Source: Microbacterium sp. MAH-37
GTDB lineage: Bacteria; Actinomycetota; Actinomycetes; Actinomycetales; Microbacteriaceae
NCBI RefSeq assembly: GCF_009758255.1
Contig: NZ_WSEN01000002.1
Span: 122,605-186,604, forward strand
Direction: 5' to 3'
DNA: 64,000 bases
In this document: positions 44,146-52,730 of the stretch, piece by piece
How positions within the stretch are numbered: the stretch's first letter is position 1
Layout: every line of letters begins with the position of its first letter
Notes under the pieces: model-generated
The model's input: the letters and a program-made list of their open reading frames with translations, nothing else
The model's database searches: none
Told to the model about the DNA's origin: nothing
Translations under genes and position numbers: made by a program

Positions 44146-44750
44146 CGGCATCCGCACAGTCCACCGCTCGCCTCCTGATCGTGGGCCCGCAGGGCTCCGG
44201 CAAGGGCACGCAGGGCGTGCGCATCGCCGCCGCATACGGGATCCCCGTGGTCTCCACCGGCGACATCTTCCGCGCGAACATCAAGGCGGGCACCGAGCTG
44301 GGTCAGAAGGTCACCGCCATCCTGGATGCCGGCGACCTGGTGCCCGACGAGCTGACCAGCGAGATCGTGCGCGACCGCCTGTCGCAGGAGGATGCCGCGA
44401 ACGGCTTCCTGCTGGACGGCTACCCGCGCAACACGCACCAGGTCGAGCACCTGGACGAGTTCCTGCAGGAGCACGGCCAGGCGCTCGACGCGGTCATCCT
44501 GCTGGACGTGCCGCGTGAGGAGAGCCTGACCCGCCTGCGCCTTCGGGCGACTGAGCAGGGCCGCTCCGACGACACCGACGAGGCCATCGCGCACCGCCTG
44601 GACATCTACGAGCACGAGACGGCCCCGATCATCTCGGTGTACGAGGCCCGTGGCATCGTCGACCGCATCGACGGCGTCGGCTCGCTCGACGACATCGCCG
44701 AGCGCATCGTCGCAGCGCTGGACGCCCGCGGCCTGCGCGTGCTGGTCTGA
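44142..44750 (+). CDS. adk: Adenylate kinase
   Basis: 202 aa. It interconverts AMP, ADP and ATP. The P-loop is GPQGSGKGTQG, the AMP site has STGDIFRANI and LLDGYPRN. The LID is short (RLRLRATEQGRSDDTDEAIA), so this is the short, zinc-free type. The ATG overlaps the secY stop. map starts one base after its stop. Confidence 0.96.
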   Translation: MTASAQSTARLLIVGPQGSGKGTQGVRIAAAYGIPVVSTGDIFRANIKAGTELGQKVTAILDAGDLVPDELTSEIVRDRLSQEDAANGFLLDGYPRNTHQVEHLDEFLQEHGQALDAVILLDVPREESLTRLRLRATEQGRSDDTDEAIAHRLDIYEHETAPIISVYEARGIVDRIDGVGSLDDIAERIVAALDARGLRVLV

Positions 44751-44751
44751 C

Positions 44752-45579
44752 GTGTTCCGACGCTCGATCTACAAGTCGCCGGCTCAACTCCGGTCGATGG
44801 TCGAGCCCGGCCTGATCACGGCCGCGGCGCTCGACGAGGTGCGCACCCTCGTGCGTCCCGGCGTCACGACCGCCGAACTGGATGCTGCGGCATCCCGTGT
44901 CATCACCGGTCGCGGCGCGGAGTCGAACTTCCAGCTCGTGCGGGGATACCGGCACACGACCTGCATCTCGGTCAACGACCAGGTCGTGCACGGCATCCCC
45001 GGCGAGCGGGTGCTGCAGCCCGGCGACATCGTGTCGATCGACTGCGGAGCGCAGTACCAGGGCTGGAACGGCGACAGCGCCATCACGATCGTCGTGCCGG
45101 ATGCCGCGCAGCCCGAGCTCGTCGCGCGCCGCGAGGAGCTCTCCCGCGTGACCGAGGGGTCGATGTGGGCGGGGATCGCCGCCATGTCGACCGCCACGCA
45201 CATCGGCCAGCTCGGCGAGGCCATCCAGGGTTACATCGAGGCGCAGGGGGAGTACGGCATCCTGCGCGAGTACGTGGGCCACGGCATCGGCCGCAAGATG
45301 CACGAGTCGCCCAGCGTCTTCAACTACCGCACCCCGGACGCCGGTGCCGAGATCCGTCCGGGTCTGGTGCTGGCCATCGAGCCGATGGTCACCGCCGGGG
45401 GAGAGGCGACCTTCGTGGAGGACGACGACTGGACGGTCACGACCGTCGACGGCTCCGACGGCTCGCACTGGGAGCACAGCATCGCCCGCCACGAGGGCGG
45501 CATCTGGGTCCTGACCGCCCCCGACGGCGGCGCGGCCGGCCTCGCGCCCTTCGGCGTCACCCCCGTCCCGATTCCGTAG
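44752..45579 (+). CDS. map: Methionine aminopeptidase type I
   Basis: 275 aa. It removes the initiator methionine. Metal ligands are seen in VSIDCGAQYQGWNGDSAITI (two Asp), GHGIGRKMHESP (His), AIEPMV (Glu) and the final WEHSIARHEGG region. The GTG at 44752 is one base after the adk stop. Repeat family H3 begins 19 bases after the stop. Confidence 0.95.
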   Translation: MFRRSIYKSPAQLRSMVEPGLITAAALDEVRTLVRPGVTTAELDAAASRVITGRGAESNFQLVRGYRHTTCISVNDQVVHGIPGERVLQPGDIVSIDCGAQYQGWNGDSAITIVVPDAAQPELVARREELSRVTEGSMWAGIAAMSTATHIGQLGEAIQGYIEAQGEYGILREYVGHGIGRKMHESPSVFNYRTPDAGAEIRPGLVLAIEPMVTAGGEATFVEDDDWTVTTVDGSDGSHWEHSIARHEGGIWVLTAPDGGAAGLAPFGVTPVPIP

Positions 45580-45948
45580 CGCTGCACGACTTTCACGCGA
45601 GACCCCGAGTTCTGCGTGAGACCCGCGTCTGGAACGTGGGTCTGACGCAGAATTCGGGGTCTCGTCATGCGGCCGTGCGCCCCGCCCCTTACTGTGCGCG
45701 CGGTGCGTTGCGCGGTCGGGCAGGGCGGTGTGCCGCGAGGAGCCGTCGAGTTCCGCACGACCTTCTTGCGAGACCTTGACCTCTGCGTGAGACCCGCGCC
45801 CGGAGCGTTGGTTTCGTGCGGCGATCGGGAACTCGGTGACCGGGGACTCCTCCTCCACAGTGAGGGCGCTGCACATTGTTGTGCACGTCGAGAGCGGATG
45901 AGCGGATCGCCGACGGCAGCGGGTGGTCATGGACGTCAGGATGCTGGC
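45580..45948. repeat. Repeat-filled gap with two H3 elements
   Basis: 369 bases without a convincing gene. A near-perfect hairpin occupies 45599-45663: GAGACCCCGAGTTCTGCGT faces ACGCAGAATTCGGGGTCTC, with a further AGACCC/GGGTCT pairing inside. A degenerate copy lies at about 45748-45838 (GAGTTCCGCACGA opposite TCGTGC and GGAACTC, with CTGCGTGAGACCCGCG inside). A frame running through here in phase with the next gene is only an upstream extension. Confidence 0.7.
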
Positions 45949-46953
45949 ATGTCGTTGCTCCTCTCAGAACGTGCCGAGATCGTCTCGCCACTGCCGCTGA
46001 TGACCGTTCAGGATACTCGGATGCTGGGTATCCGGCTCGTTCCGAAGGTGTGGCGCCGTATTCGCCGCGGCGTGTACGTCGATCGCGCTGCCTACGACAA
46101 GTTGCAGCCGTGGAAGCGGTACGCCGTCCGTGTCCACGCGTTCGTGCGTGCGCACCCCGACGCTGTGCTCTGTCTCGAAAGCGCGGCGGTGTTCCACGGG
46201 CTTCCTCTGTTCGGTGAGACGCGTGACATCCACGTCTTCGCCGACGGCAGCGAGAAAGCGCGTCGGGTGGGCGACGTATGGGTGCACACCAGTGAGCATC
46301 CGCGGAGCATCGAGCGGGTAGGGGGCGCGCTGGTCACGTCGCAGATCGACACCGTGGCGGATCTCTGCCGCGTGCTGCCTATCGCGAAGGCGCTCTGTCT
46401 TGCCGACGCTGCGATCTCGCCGGTCCAGGGCGGCTCCGCCGCGATCGACGACGTCGTCGACCTGCTCGACGCGCAGACGAACAGGCGTGGCATCGCGCGT
46501 GCGAGATGGGTCTGCGACCACGCCGATGGATTGTCCGAGTCGCCAGGCGAGAGTGTCAGTCGTGCCGTCATCATCTGGAGTGGATTCGAAGAGCCGGAGC
46601 TGCAGCGCGAGTTCCACTACGACGGCTTCGAGGACCGCGTCGACTTCCACTTCCGATCGGTCAGCGCCATCGGTGAGTCCGACGGCTGGCAGAAGTATCG
46701 TCTCGGTGATCCGGAGGAGGCCGCGCAGAGACTGGTCGAAGAGAAGCGGCGCGAGGACAGGCTGCGCCGCCACGGGCATCCTTTCGGTCGCTGGGATCTC
46801 AGCGACGCGATGCAGGTGAAGCCGCTGTGCACCGCGCTGAAGGGTGCCGGGGTGCCCCAGACCCGCCCTCCGCAACCCGCAATGCTGGCCACGTTGCGCA
46901 CGAGCCCGCGAGAACTGCCGCGAGTTCCGCGCGAGACCCCGAAAGCGGGGTGA
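45949..46953 (+). CDS. AbiEi-like winged-helix protein with DUF559/Vsr-type nuclease fold
   Basis: 334 aa. The N-terminal part (LVPKVWRRIRRGVYVDRAAY, CLESAAVFHGLPLFGE) is the layout of actinobacterial proteins labelled AbiEi-type antitoxin. The C-terminal part (RVDFHFRSVSAIGESDGWQK followed by Y, then EEKRREDRLRRHGH) fits a PD-(D/E)XK fold with D, E and K in place. No AbiEii toxin gene is adjacent. The ATG at 45949 has CAGGAT six bases upstream. The last ~15 codons and the stop lie inside repeat H3 copy 3, so the native C-terminus may have been replaced. H3 repeats flank both ends. Confidence 0.7.
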   Translation: MSLLLSERAEIVSPLPLMTVQDTRMLGIRLVPKVWRRIRRGVYVDRAAYDKLQPWKRYAVRVHAFVRAHPDAVLCLESAAVFHGLPLFGETRDIHVFADGSEKARRVGDVWVHTSEHPRSIERVGGALVTSQIDTVADLCRVLPIAKALCLADAAISPVQGGSAAIDDVVDLLDAQTNRRGIARARWVCDHADGLSESPGESVSRAVIIWSGFEEPELQREFHYDGFEDRVDFHFRSVSAIGESDGWQKYRLGDPEEAAQRLVEEKRREDRLRRHGHPFGRWDLSDAMQVKPLCTALKGAGVPQTRPPQPAMLATLRTSPRELPRVPRETPKAG

Positions 46954-47014
46954 GACCCGTGCACTCCACGTGGGTCTCACGCAGAACTCGGGGTCTCACG
47001 CGGAACTCGGCGGG
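46918..47014. repeat. Palindromic repeat family H3, copy 3
   Basis: Outer arms CGAGTTCCGCGCGAGACCCC and GGGGTCTCACGCGGAACTCG are near-perfect complements, with TGAGACCCGTG and CACGTGGGTCTCA as an inner hairpin. The end of the upstream gene, including its stop, lies inside the left arm. Confidence 0.75.
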
Positions 47015-47118
47015 AAGCCAGGGACCTTCATGCATTCACATGGAGCCCATAGCCGTCTGATGGGAGAATTGCGGGGATGCGGGCGTGCGGACGCCCCCTG
47101 CAGACAGAACGGAATGCA

Positions 47119-47784
47119 ATGGCCAACGCCAAGAGCAAGACCAACTGGTTCGCCATCGGAGTGTCCATCGCGGTCGTGGTGGTGCTCGTCGTCCTCGGTG
47201 GCGTCGTGGTGTACCTGAACAACCAGGCGACAGCGCCCGACGCGATCAACCAGCCGCAGAGCTCGGTCGTGGACGAGAAGTCCGGCGCGATCACCTACGG
47301 CAAGGGCGAGACCACGGTCGACACCTACGTCGACTTCATGTGCCCGATCTGCGGTCAGTTCGAGGACGCCTACGGTGCGGCCCTCCAGCAGGCGGCGGCG
47401 GATGACAAGATCACGCTGAACCTGCACCCGATCTCGATCCTCGACCGCGCGTCGCAGGGCACCGAGTTCTCGACCCGCTCCGCGGCATCCGTGTACTGCG
47501 TCGCCGACGCGAACCCGGACGCCACCCTGGACTACTTCAACCTGCTGTTCAAGAACCAGCCGGCGGAGGGCAGCACCGGACTGACCGACGACCAGCTCGC
47601 CGACCTGGCGAAGCAGGCCGGCGCGGAGAAGGCCGCCTCCTGCATCAAGGACGGCACCTACAAGGGCTTCGTGACGGAGCAGACGACCAAGCACGACGTC
47701 AAGGGCACGCCGACCGTCGACATCAACGGCAAGCGTCTCGACAACAAGGACATCGCCGCGGAGCTCGCCAAGATCCTCGGCTGA
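47119..47784 (+). CDS. Membrane-anchored DsbA-family thioredoxin protein
   Basis: 221 aa. One N-terminal membrane helix (about 10-33), then an extracytoplasmic DsbA/thioredoxin fold with the CPIC active site at residues 75-78 (VDFMCPICGQFED), and the cis-proline region KGTPTVDING near the end. It probably oxidises or isomerises disulfides of exported proteins; a single further pair of cysteines (VYCVAD, SCIKDG) may be structural. The ATG at 47119 starts MANAKSK; an ATG at 47077 would add 14 residues. A strong terminator follows, so infA has its own promoter. Confidence 0.85.
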   Translation: MANAKSKTNWFAIGVSIAVVVVLVVLGGVVVYLNNQATAPDAINQPQSSVVDEKSGAITYGKGETTVDTYVDFMCPICGQFEDAYGAALQQAAADDKITLNLHPISILDRASQGTEFSTRSAASVYCVADANPDATLDYFNLLFKNQPAEGSTGLTDDQLADLAKQAGAEKAASCIKDGTYKGFVTEQTTKHDVKGTPTVDINGKRLDNKDIAAELAKILG

Positions 47785-47796
47785 TCGTCCCCGCGA

Positions 47797-47833
47797 GAAC
47801 GCGGATGCGGGCCACGGCACCGCATCCGCGTTC
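47797..47833 (+). terminator. Terminator after the DsbA-like gene
   Basis: GAACGCGGATGCGG and CCGCATCCGCGTTC are perfect 14-base arms with a 9-base loop, 12 bases after the stop. A T-run (TTT) follows five bases later. Confidence 0.75.
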
Positions 47834-47838
47834 TGCAT

Positions 47839-47867
47839 TTGCCGGATGCTCCGGAGCGGACTATCAT
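47839..47867 (+). promoter_or_regulatory. infA promoter
   Basis: TTGCCG (47839-47844) and TATCAT (47862-47867) are 17 bases apart, just after the terminator. The leader to infA would be about 90 bases. Confidence 0.65.
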
Positions 47868-47962
47868 AGATCTTTGGTGCCTTGCGCCTTCATCCGGCGT
47901 GTCCCGGCACCACCCATCCATCCACCGCAGATCGACCGATCTGCAGAAGCGTCAGCGAGGCT

Positions 47963-48184
47963 ATGGCTAAGAAAGACGGTGTCATCGAGATCGAGGGCGT
48001 CGTGTCCGAGGCTCTTCCCAACGCGATGTTCCGCGTTGAGCTCAGCAACGGGCACAAGGTTCTGGCAACGATCTCCGGCAAGATGCGGCAGAACTACATC
48101 CGCATCATCCCCGAGGACCGCGTGGTCGTGGAGCTCTCGCCCTACGATCTGACCCGCGGCCGCATCGTCTACCGCTACCGCTGA
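47963..48184 (+). CDS. infA: Translation initiation factor IF-1
   Basis: 73 aa, full-length OB-fold protein ([20 protein letters not shown], ending [11 protein letters not shown]) that blocks the A site during initiation. First gene of the infA-rpmJ-rpsM-rpsK unit. GCGAGGCT is only a weak ribosome site. Confidence 0.96.
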   Translation: MAKKDGVIEIEGVVSEALPNAMFRVELSNGHKVLATISGKMRQNYIRIIPEDRVVVELSPYDLTRGRIVYRYR

Positions 48185-48249
48185 TCGGTCGAGAAGTAAC
48201 ACCCCAGGCGCTCGCGCCTGCCCGGTGAGGACAGCGAACAGGAAGAAAC

Positions 48250-48366
48250 ATGAAGGTCAACCCCAGCGTCAAGCCCATCTGCGACCACTGCCGCGTGATC
48301 CGTCGTCACGGTCGCGTCATGGTGATCTGCAAGAGCAACCCGCGCCACAAGCAGCGCCAGGGCTGA
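48250..48366 (+). CDS. rpmJ: 50S ribosomal protein L36
   Basis: 38 aa, shorter than common gene-finder limits. [20 protein letters not shown] is followed by [18 protein letters not shown]. Cys11, Cys14, Cys27 and His33 form the zinc site, so this is the zinc-binding (C+) form. AGGAAGAAAC precedes the ATG. Confidence 0.95.
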   Translation: MKVNPSVKPICDHCRVIRRHGRVMVICKSNPRHKQRQG

Positions 48367-48506
48367 ACGGGGCGCCCTCCGGGGCGGCCGGACAACTCAA
48401 TATCTGAACAGGCAGGTCGGATCCCGCGAAAGCGGGGGACACCCCGGGTAGGAGGCCCGGGAAAGGATTCTGCTCCACACCTCCACAACACTCCAGGAGT
48501 TACCGC
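48367..48506 (+). promoter_or_regulatory. Structured rpmJ-rpsM spacer
   Basis: 140 bases with two small stems: CCCGC-GAAA-GCGGG (48423-48436), which has a GNRA loop, and CCCGGG-TAGGAGG-CCCGGG (48443-48461). The other junctions in this cluster are much tighter, so it may be a regulatory leader for the S13/S11 genes. CAGGAG serves rpsM. Confidence 0.4.
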
Positions 48507-48881
48507 ATGGCACGTCTTGCCGGCGTCGACATCCCGCGCGACAAGCGCGTGGTGATCGCCCTCACGTACATCTACGGCATCGGCCGTACCCGTTCGGTCG
48601 AGATCCTCAAGGCCACCGAGATCGACGAGTCGATCCGCGTCAAGGACCTCACCGACGACCAGCTCGTCGCACTCCGCGACCACATCGAGGGCAACTACAA
48701 GGTGGAGGGTGACCTTCGCCGCGAGGTTGCCGCAGACATCCGCCGCAAGGTCGAGATCGGCTCGTACGAGGGCATCCGCCACCGTCGTGGTCTCCCGGTC
48801 CGCGGTCAGCGCACCAAGACCAACGCCCGTACCCGCAAGGGCCCGAAGCGCACCGTCGCCGGTAAGAAGAAGGCCCGCTAA
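48507..48881 (+). CDS. rpsM: 30S ribosomal protein S13
   Basis: 124 aa. It forms a head protein and intersubunit bridge ([20 protein letters not shown], then [20 protein letters not shown]). CCAGGAG precedes the ATG. Confidence 0.97.
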   Translation: MARLAGVDIPRDKRVVIALTYIYGIGRTRSVEILKATEIDESIRVKDLTDDQLVALRDHIEGNYKVEGDLRREVAADIRRKVEIGSYEGIRHRRGLPVRGQRTKTNARTRKGPKRTVAGKKKAR

Positions 48882-48908
48882 GCGGCCAGGGAATAGGAGA
48901 ACACTTTC

Positions 48909-49307
48909 ATGGCTGCACCCAAGGCCGCCGCGCGCAAGCCGCGCCGCAAGGAGAAGAAGAACATCGCGCTGGGCCAGGCCCACATCAAGTCGACGTTCAA
49001 CAACACCATCGTCTCGATCACCGACCCGTCCGGCGCTGTCATCAGCTGGGCGTCGTCGGGTGGCGTGGGCTTCAAGGGCTCGCGCAAGTCCACCCCGTAC
49101 GCGGCCGGCATGGCCGCCGAGTCGGCCGCCCGTCAGGCCGCCGAGCACGGTGTGAAGAAGGTCGACGTCTTCGTGAAGGGTCCGGGCTCCGGCCGCGAGA
49201 CCGCGATCCGCTCGCTGCAGGCCGCCGGCCTCGAGGTGGGGTCCATCCAGGACGTCACCCCGCAGGCGCACAACGGCTGCCGCCCGCCGAAGCGCCGCCG
49301 CGTCTGA
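48909..49307 (+). CDS. rpsK: 30S ribosomal protein S11
   Basis: 132 aa, platform protein near the mRNA exit ([20 protein letters not shown], then [17 protein letters not shown]). In many actinobacteria rpsD comes next; here a hairpin and rpoA follow. Confidence 0.97.
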   Translation: MAAPKAAARKPRRKEKKNIALGQAHIKSTFNNTIVSITDPSGAVISWASSGGVGFKGSRKSTPYAAGMAAESAARQAAEHGVKKVDVFVKGPGSGRETAIRSLQAAGLEVGSIQDVTPQAHNGCRPPKRRRV

Positions 49308-49316
49308 TCTCGGACA

Positions 49317-49352
49317 GGGATGCCGGAACCGATCCATCGGGTCCGGCATCCC
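49317..49352 (+). terminator. rpsK-rpoA hairpin
   Basis: GGGATGCCGGA and TCCGGCATCCC are perfect 11-base arms ten bases after the rpsK stop. It lies at the place where rpsD usually sits. About 75 bases remain before rpoA, with CATATAG near 49397 as a possible -10. Confidence 0.65.
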
Positions 49353-49429
49353 TTCCGCCGACTTTCGACAACTCAACACCTCACCCAACACATGTCATAT
49401 AGCGGGCATGTGATCGAAAGGAACACATA

Positions 49430-50419
49430 GTGCTCATCGCACAGCGTCCCACCCTGAACGAGGAAAAGCTCGCCGACAACCGCAGCCGCTTCGTGATCGA
49501 GCCGCTCGAGCCCGGTTTCGGCTACACGATCGGCAACGCGCTGCGTCGCAGCCTCCTCTCGTCGATCCCCGGCGCCGCGGTCACCACCATCCGCATCGAC
49601 GGCGTGCTGCACGAGTTCAGCACGATTCCGGGCGTGAAGGAGGATGTCACCGAGATCATCCTCAACATCAAGCAGCTGGTCGTCTCCTCGGAGCGCGACG
49701 AGCCGATCACCGCCTACCTGCGCAAGACGGGCGCGGGCGAGGTCACCGCTGCGGACATCTCCGCTCCGGCCGGCGTCGAGGTGCACAACCCCGACCTGGT
49801 GATCGCGACCCTGAACGACACCGCGAAGTTCGAGCTGGAGCTGACGATCGAGCGCGGTCGCGGCTACGTCTCCGCCTCGCAGAACCGCAACGAGTACGCC
49901 GAGGCCGGTCAGATCCCGGTCGACTCGATCTACTCGCCGGTCCTGAAGGTCAGCTACCGCGTCGACGCCACCCGTGCCGGTGAGCGCACCGACTTCGACA
50001 AGCTGGTCCTGGACGTCGAGACCAAGTCCGCGATCAGCCCGCGCGACGCCGTCGCATCGGCGGCGAAGACCCTGACCGAGCTGTTCGGCCTCGCTCGCGA
50101 GCTGAACGTCGAGGCCGAGGGCATCGAGATCGGCCCGGCGCCGGTGGAGGCTGTGCTCTCCAGCGAGCTGTCCATGCCGATCGAGGACCTCGACCTGTCG
50201 GTCCGTTCCTACAACTGCCTCAAGCGCGAGGGCATCAACACGGTCGCGGAGCTGGTCGCCCTCTCCGAGACGCAGCTGATGAACATCCGCAACTTTGGGC
50301 AGAAGTCGGTCGACGAGGTGCGCGACAAGCTCGTCTCGCTCGGTCTGTCGCTGAAGGACTCGGTGCCCGGTTTCGACGGAGCCCACTTCTACGGCGGCTC
50401 CGAAGACGAGTCCTTCTGA
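49430..50419 (+). CDS. rpoA: RNA polymerase alpha subunit
   Basis: 329 aa, full length. The N-terminal dimerisation domain has [20 protein letters not shown], and the C-terminal domain has [20 protein letters not shown] and [19 protein letters not shown]. The GTG start has GAAAGGAA upstream. rplQ follows after 27 bases. Confidence 0.97.
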   Translation: MLIAQRPTLNEEKLADNRSRFVIEPLEPGFGYTIGNALRRSLLSSIPGAAVTTIRIDGVLHEFSTIPGVKEDVTEIILNIKQLVVSSERDEPITAYLRKTGAGEVTAADISAPAGVEVHNPDLVIATLNDTAKFELELTIERGRGYVSASQNRNEYAEAGQIPVDSIYSPVLKVSYRVDATRAGERTDFDKLVLDVETKSAISPRDAVASAAKTLTELFGLARELNVEAEGIEIGPAPVEAVLSSELSMPIEDLDLSVRSYNCLKREGINTVAELVALSETQLMNIRNFGQKSVDEVRDKLVSLGLSLKDSVPGFDGAHFYGGSEDESF

Positions 50420-50446
50420 TCCCCTTTTTCCCTGGAGTAAACGAAT

Positions 50447-50947
50447 ATGCCTAAGCCCACCAAGGGTCCCCGCCTCGGAGGCGGCCCCGCCCACGAGCGC
50501 CTGCTTCTCGCGAACCTGGCCGCGTCGCTCTTCGAGCACCGCTCGATCACGACCACCGAGACCAAGGCCAAGCGCCTGCGTCCGCTGGCCGAGCGTCTCG
50601 TCACGCTGGCCAAGCGCGGCGACCTGCACGCCCGTCGTCGTGCGATGACCGTGCTGCGCAGCAACAAGGATGCCGCGCACGTGCTGTTCACCGAGATCGC
50701 GCCGCTGGTCGCCGAGCGTGAGGGCGGTTACACCCGCATCACCAAGATCGGCAACCGCAAGGGTGACAACGCGCCCATGGCCGTGATCGAGCTCGTCCTC
50801 GAGCCCGTCACCCCGAAGAAGAAGGCCGCCAAGAAGGCTGCTGCCCCCAAGGCCGAGAAGGTCGAGGAGGCTCCTGCGGAGGAGACCGTCGAGGCTCCGG
50901 TCGAGGAGACCGCTGCCGAGGCACCCGCCGAGGAGAAGGCCGAGTAA
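50447..50947 (+). CDS. rplQ: 50S ribosomal protein L17
   Basis: 166 aa; the L17 core ends near residue 122. [20 protein letters not shown] and [18 protein letters not shown] are conserved. The remaining ~45 residues are an acidic Ala/Glu/Pro tail after a KKKAAKKAA stretch, the longest such tail in the cluster. A strong terminator follows. Confidence 0.96.
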   Translation: MPKPTKGPRLGGGPAHERLLLANLAASLFEHRSITTTETKAKRLRPLAERLVTLAKRGDLHARRRAMTVLRSNKDAAHVLFTEIAPLVAEREGGYTRITKIGNRKGDNAPMAVIELVLEPVTPKKKAAKKAAAPKAEKVEEAPAEETVEAPVEETAAEAPAEEKAE

Positions 50948-50961
50948 TTCTCGTCTGACGC

Positions 50962-50998
50962 AAGAAGCCCGCCACCCTTTCGGGGTGGCGGGCTTCTT
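50962..50998 (+). terminator. alpha operon terminator
   Basis: AAGAAGCCCGCCACCC and GGGTGGCGGGCTTCTT are perfect 16-base arms with a 5-base loop, 14 bases after the rplQ stop. Confidence 0.88.
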
Positions 50999-51020
50999 CG
51001 CATCTGCCGCGCAGAAAGAA

Positions 51021-51082
51021 GCTCCGGTCTCACTCGTTGCGGGTGTTCGGGCAGAAACACCCGCAACGAGTGAGACCGGAGC
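51021..51082. repeat. Palindromic repeat family H2, perfect copy
   Basis: Left arm 51021-51047 begins GCTCCGGTCTCACTCGTTGC. The right arm 51056-51082 is its exact 27-base complement, with an 8-base loop. It lies between convergent rplQ and the acyl-CoA ligase and could end the minus-strand transcript. Confidence 0.85.
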
Positions 51083-51114
51083 GAGGGAAGGGCGGGTCGG
51101 ACCCAGAACGCGGC

Positions 51115-52692
51115 TCAGACCCGGACGCGGAGGTCCTTGCGCAGGATCTTGCCCGAGCTGGACTTCGGGATGACGTCGATGAACTCGACCATGCGCACCT
51201 TCTCGTGGGGCGCGACGCGCCCTGCGACGAACTCCATGACGTCCTCGGCGCTCAGCTCGGCGTCCTGCTGCAGCACGATGAACGCCTTCGGCACCTCCTG
51301 GCCGTCGGCGTCGTTCGCGCCGATCACCGCGGCATCCGCGATCCGGGGGTGCTCCAGCAGCAGCGCCTCGAGCACGGCCGGCGCCACCTGGTAGCCCTTG
51401 TACTTGATGAGCTCCTTCAGGCGGTCGACGATGCGGAAGATGCCGTCCGAGGTGACCGTGGCGACATCGCCGGTATGCAGCCAGCCGTCTGCATCCAGCA
51501 TCTCGGCGGTCGCATCGGGGCGGTTCAGGTAGCCGGTCATGATCTGGGGCCCGCGCAGCCACAGTTCGCCTGGCTCGCTCGCGCCCTCGGCCGGCGGCGT
51601 GACGTCGGAACCGGTCTCGGGGTCGACCAGACGCGCCTCGGTATTGGGCACCAGCGGGCCGATCGACGAGCGGTCGATGTCGGTGCGATCGACGGGGATG
51701 ATGTTCGCGGCGGGGCTCGTCTCGGTCATGCCGTAGCCCTGCACCACGATGCAGCCGAGGCGGTTCGCGACCGCGCCGGCCAGCGCGCCGTCCAGCGGGG
51801 CCGCACCCGAGAAGATGACCTTCACCGCGGAGAGGTCGTACTGATCGACCACCGGATGCTTGGCGAGGGCGACCGCGATCGGCGGAGCCACGAACACCCA
51901 GGTGGTGCGGTGCTCCTGGATGATGCGCAGGAACTCCAGCAGGTCGAACTTCGGCATCGTGACCAGACCCGCGCGCTGCTTGAGTGCGAAGTCGAGGAGG
52001 ACGGTCATGCCGTAGATGTGGAAGAACGGCAGCACGGCGAGCAGCCGGTCGTTCTCGTCGATGTCCGTGACAGGCCGCACCTGCTCGACGTTCGCGACCA
52101 GGTTCCGATGCGTGAGCATGACGCCCTTGGGGCGGCCCGTGGTGCCGGAGGAGTACGGCAGCACCGCGAGATGAGTCGCCGGGTCGAAGTCGATCTCCGG
52201 CGCCGGATGCCCCTCGGCGAGCAGGTCGCGCAGGCTCGGATGACCCTCCGCGCCGTCGAGCACGATCAGGCGCTCCGCCGGGATGCCGCGCCGCTCGGCG
52301 GCCGCTTGGGCGCCAGGCAGCAGCGGAGACACCGTGAACAGCCAGTCGGCTCCGGCGTCCTCGAGCTGATTCGCGATCTCTTCGGCGGTGTACAGCGAGT
52401 TGATGGTGGTCGCGGTGGCGCCGGAGCGCAGCACGCCGTGGAACACGGTGGCGAAAGCCGGGATGTTCGGGCACAGGATGCCGACGACACTGCCCACACC
52501 CACACCGCGGGCGGCCAGCGCACCGGCGAGCAGGTCGATCTGCGCGATCAGCTGCCGATAGGTCGTCTCGGCACCCGACATGCCGTCGACGATGGCGACC
52601 CGATCGAGGTCGGTGTCGTCGAGGCCGGCGAACAGGTACTCGTAGATCGAGACGTTCGGGATCTCGAGATCGGGGTAGGGGCTGCGGAACAT
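51115..52692 (-). CDS. AMP-dependent acyl-CoA ligase, 4-coumarate-CoA ligase type
   Basis: 525 aa. It activates a carboxylic acid with ATP and joins it to CoA. The P-loop is SSGTTGRPKG (181-190); others are VQGYGMTETSP, GWLHTGDVATV, IVDRLKELIKYKGYQVAPAV (hinge) and SSSGKILRKDLR with the catalytic lysine. It resembles plant and bacterial 4-coumarate-type ligases; the acid is unknown. AAGGAG precedes the ATG. It lies 38 bases downstream of the hybrid regulator on the same strand, so the two may form one mRNA. That suggests it acts on an acid imported by the divergent Tct system, which is inference. Confidence 0.88.
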   Translation of the reverse strand: MFRSPYPDLEIPNVSIYEYLFAGLDDTDLDRVAIVDGMSGAETTYRQLIAQIDLLAGALAARGVGVGSVVGILCPNIPAFATVFHGVLRSGATATTINSLYTAEEIANQLEDAGADWLFTVSPLLPGAQAAAERRGIPAERLIVLDGAEGHPSLRDLLAEGHPAPEIDFDPATHLAVLPYSSGTTGRPKGVMLTHRNLVANVEQVRPVTDIDENDRLLAVLPFFHIYGMTVLLDFALKQRAGLVTMPKFDLLEFLRIIQEHRTTWVFVAPPIAVALAKHPVVDQYDLSAVKVIFSGAAPLDGALAGAVANRLGCIVVQGYGMTETSPAANIIPVDRTDIDRSSIGPLVPNTEARLVDPETGSDVTPPAEGASEPGELWLRGPQIMTGYLNRPDATAEMLDADGWLHTGDVATVTSDGIFRIVDRLKELIKYKGYQVAPAVLEALLLEHPRIADAAVIGANDADGQEVPKAFIVLQQDAELSAEDVMEFVAGRVAPHEKVRMVEFIDVIPKSSSGKILRKDLRVRV

Positions 52693-52730
52693 GGTGATCT
52701 CCTTCGATCATCCCGTCGGGTATGCGTGAT

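Noticed and set aside
45667..45948. Upstream extension of the AbiEi-like gene to 45667
   Set aside because: It runs through an H3 repeat, has no family similarity, and the -10-like CAGGAT supports 45949.
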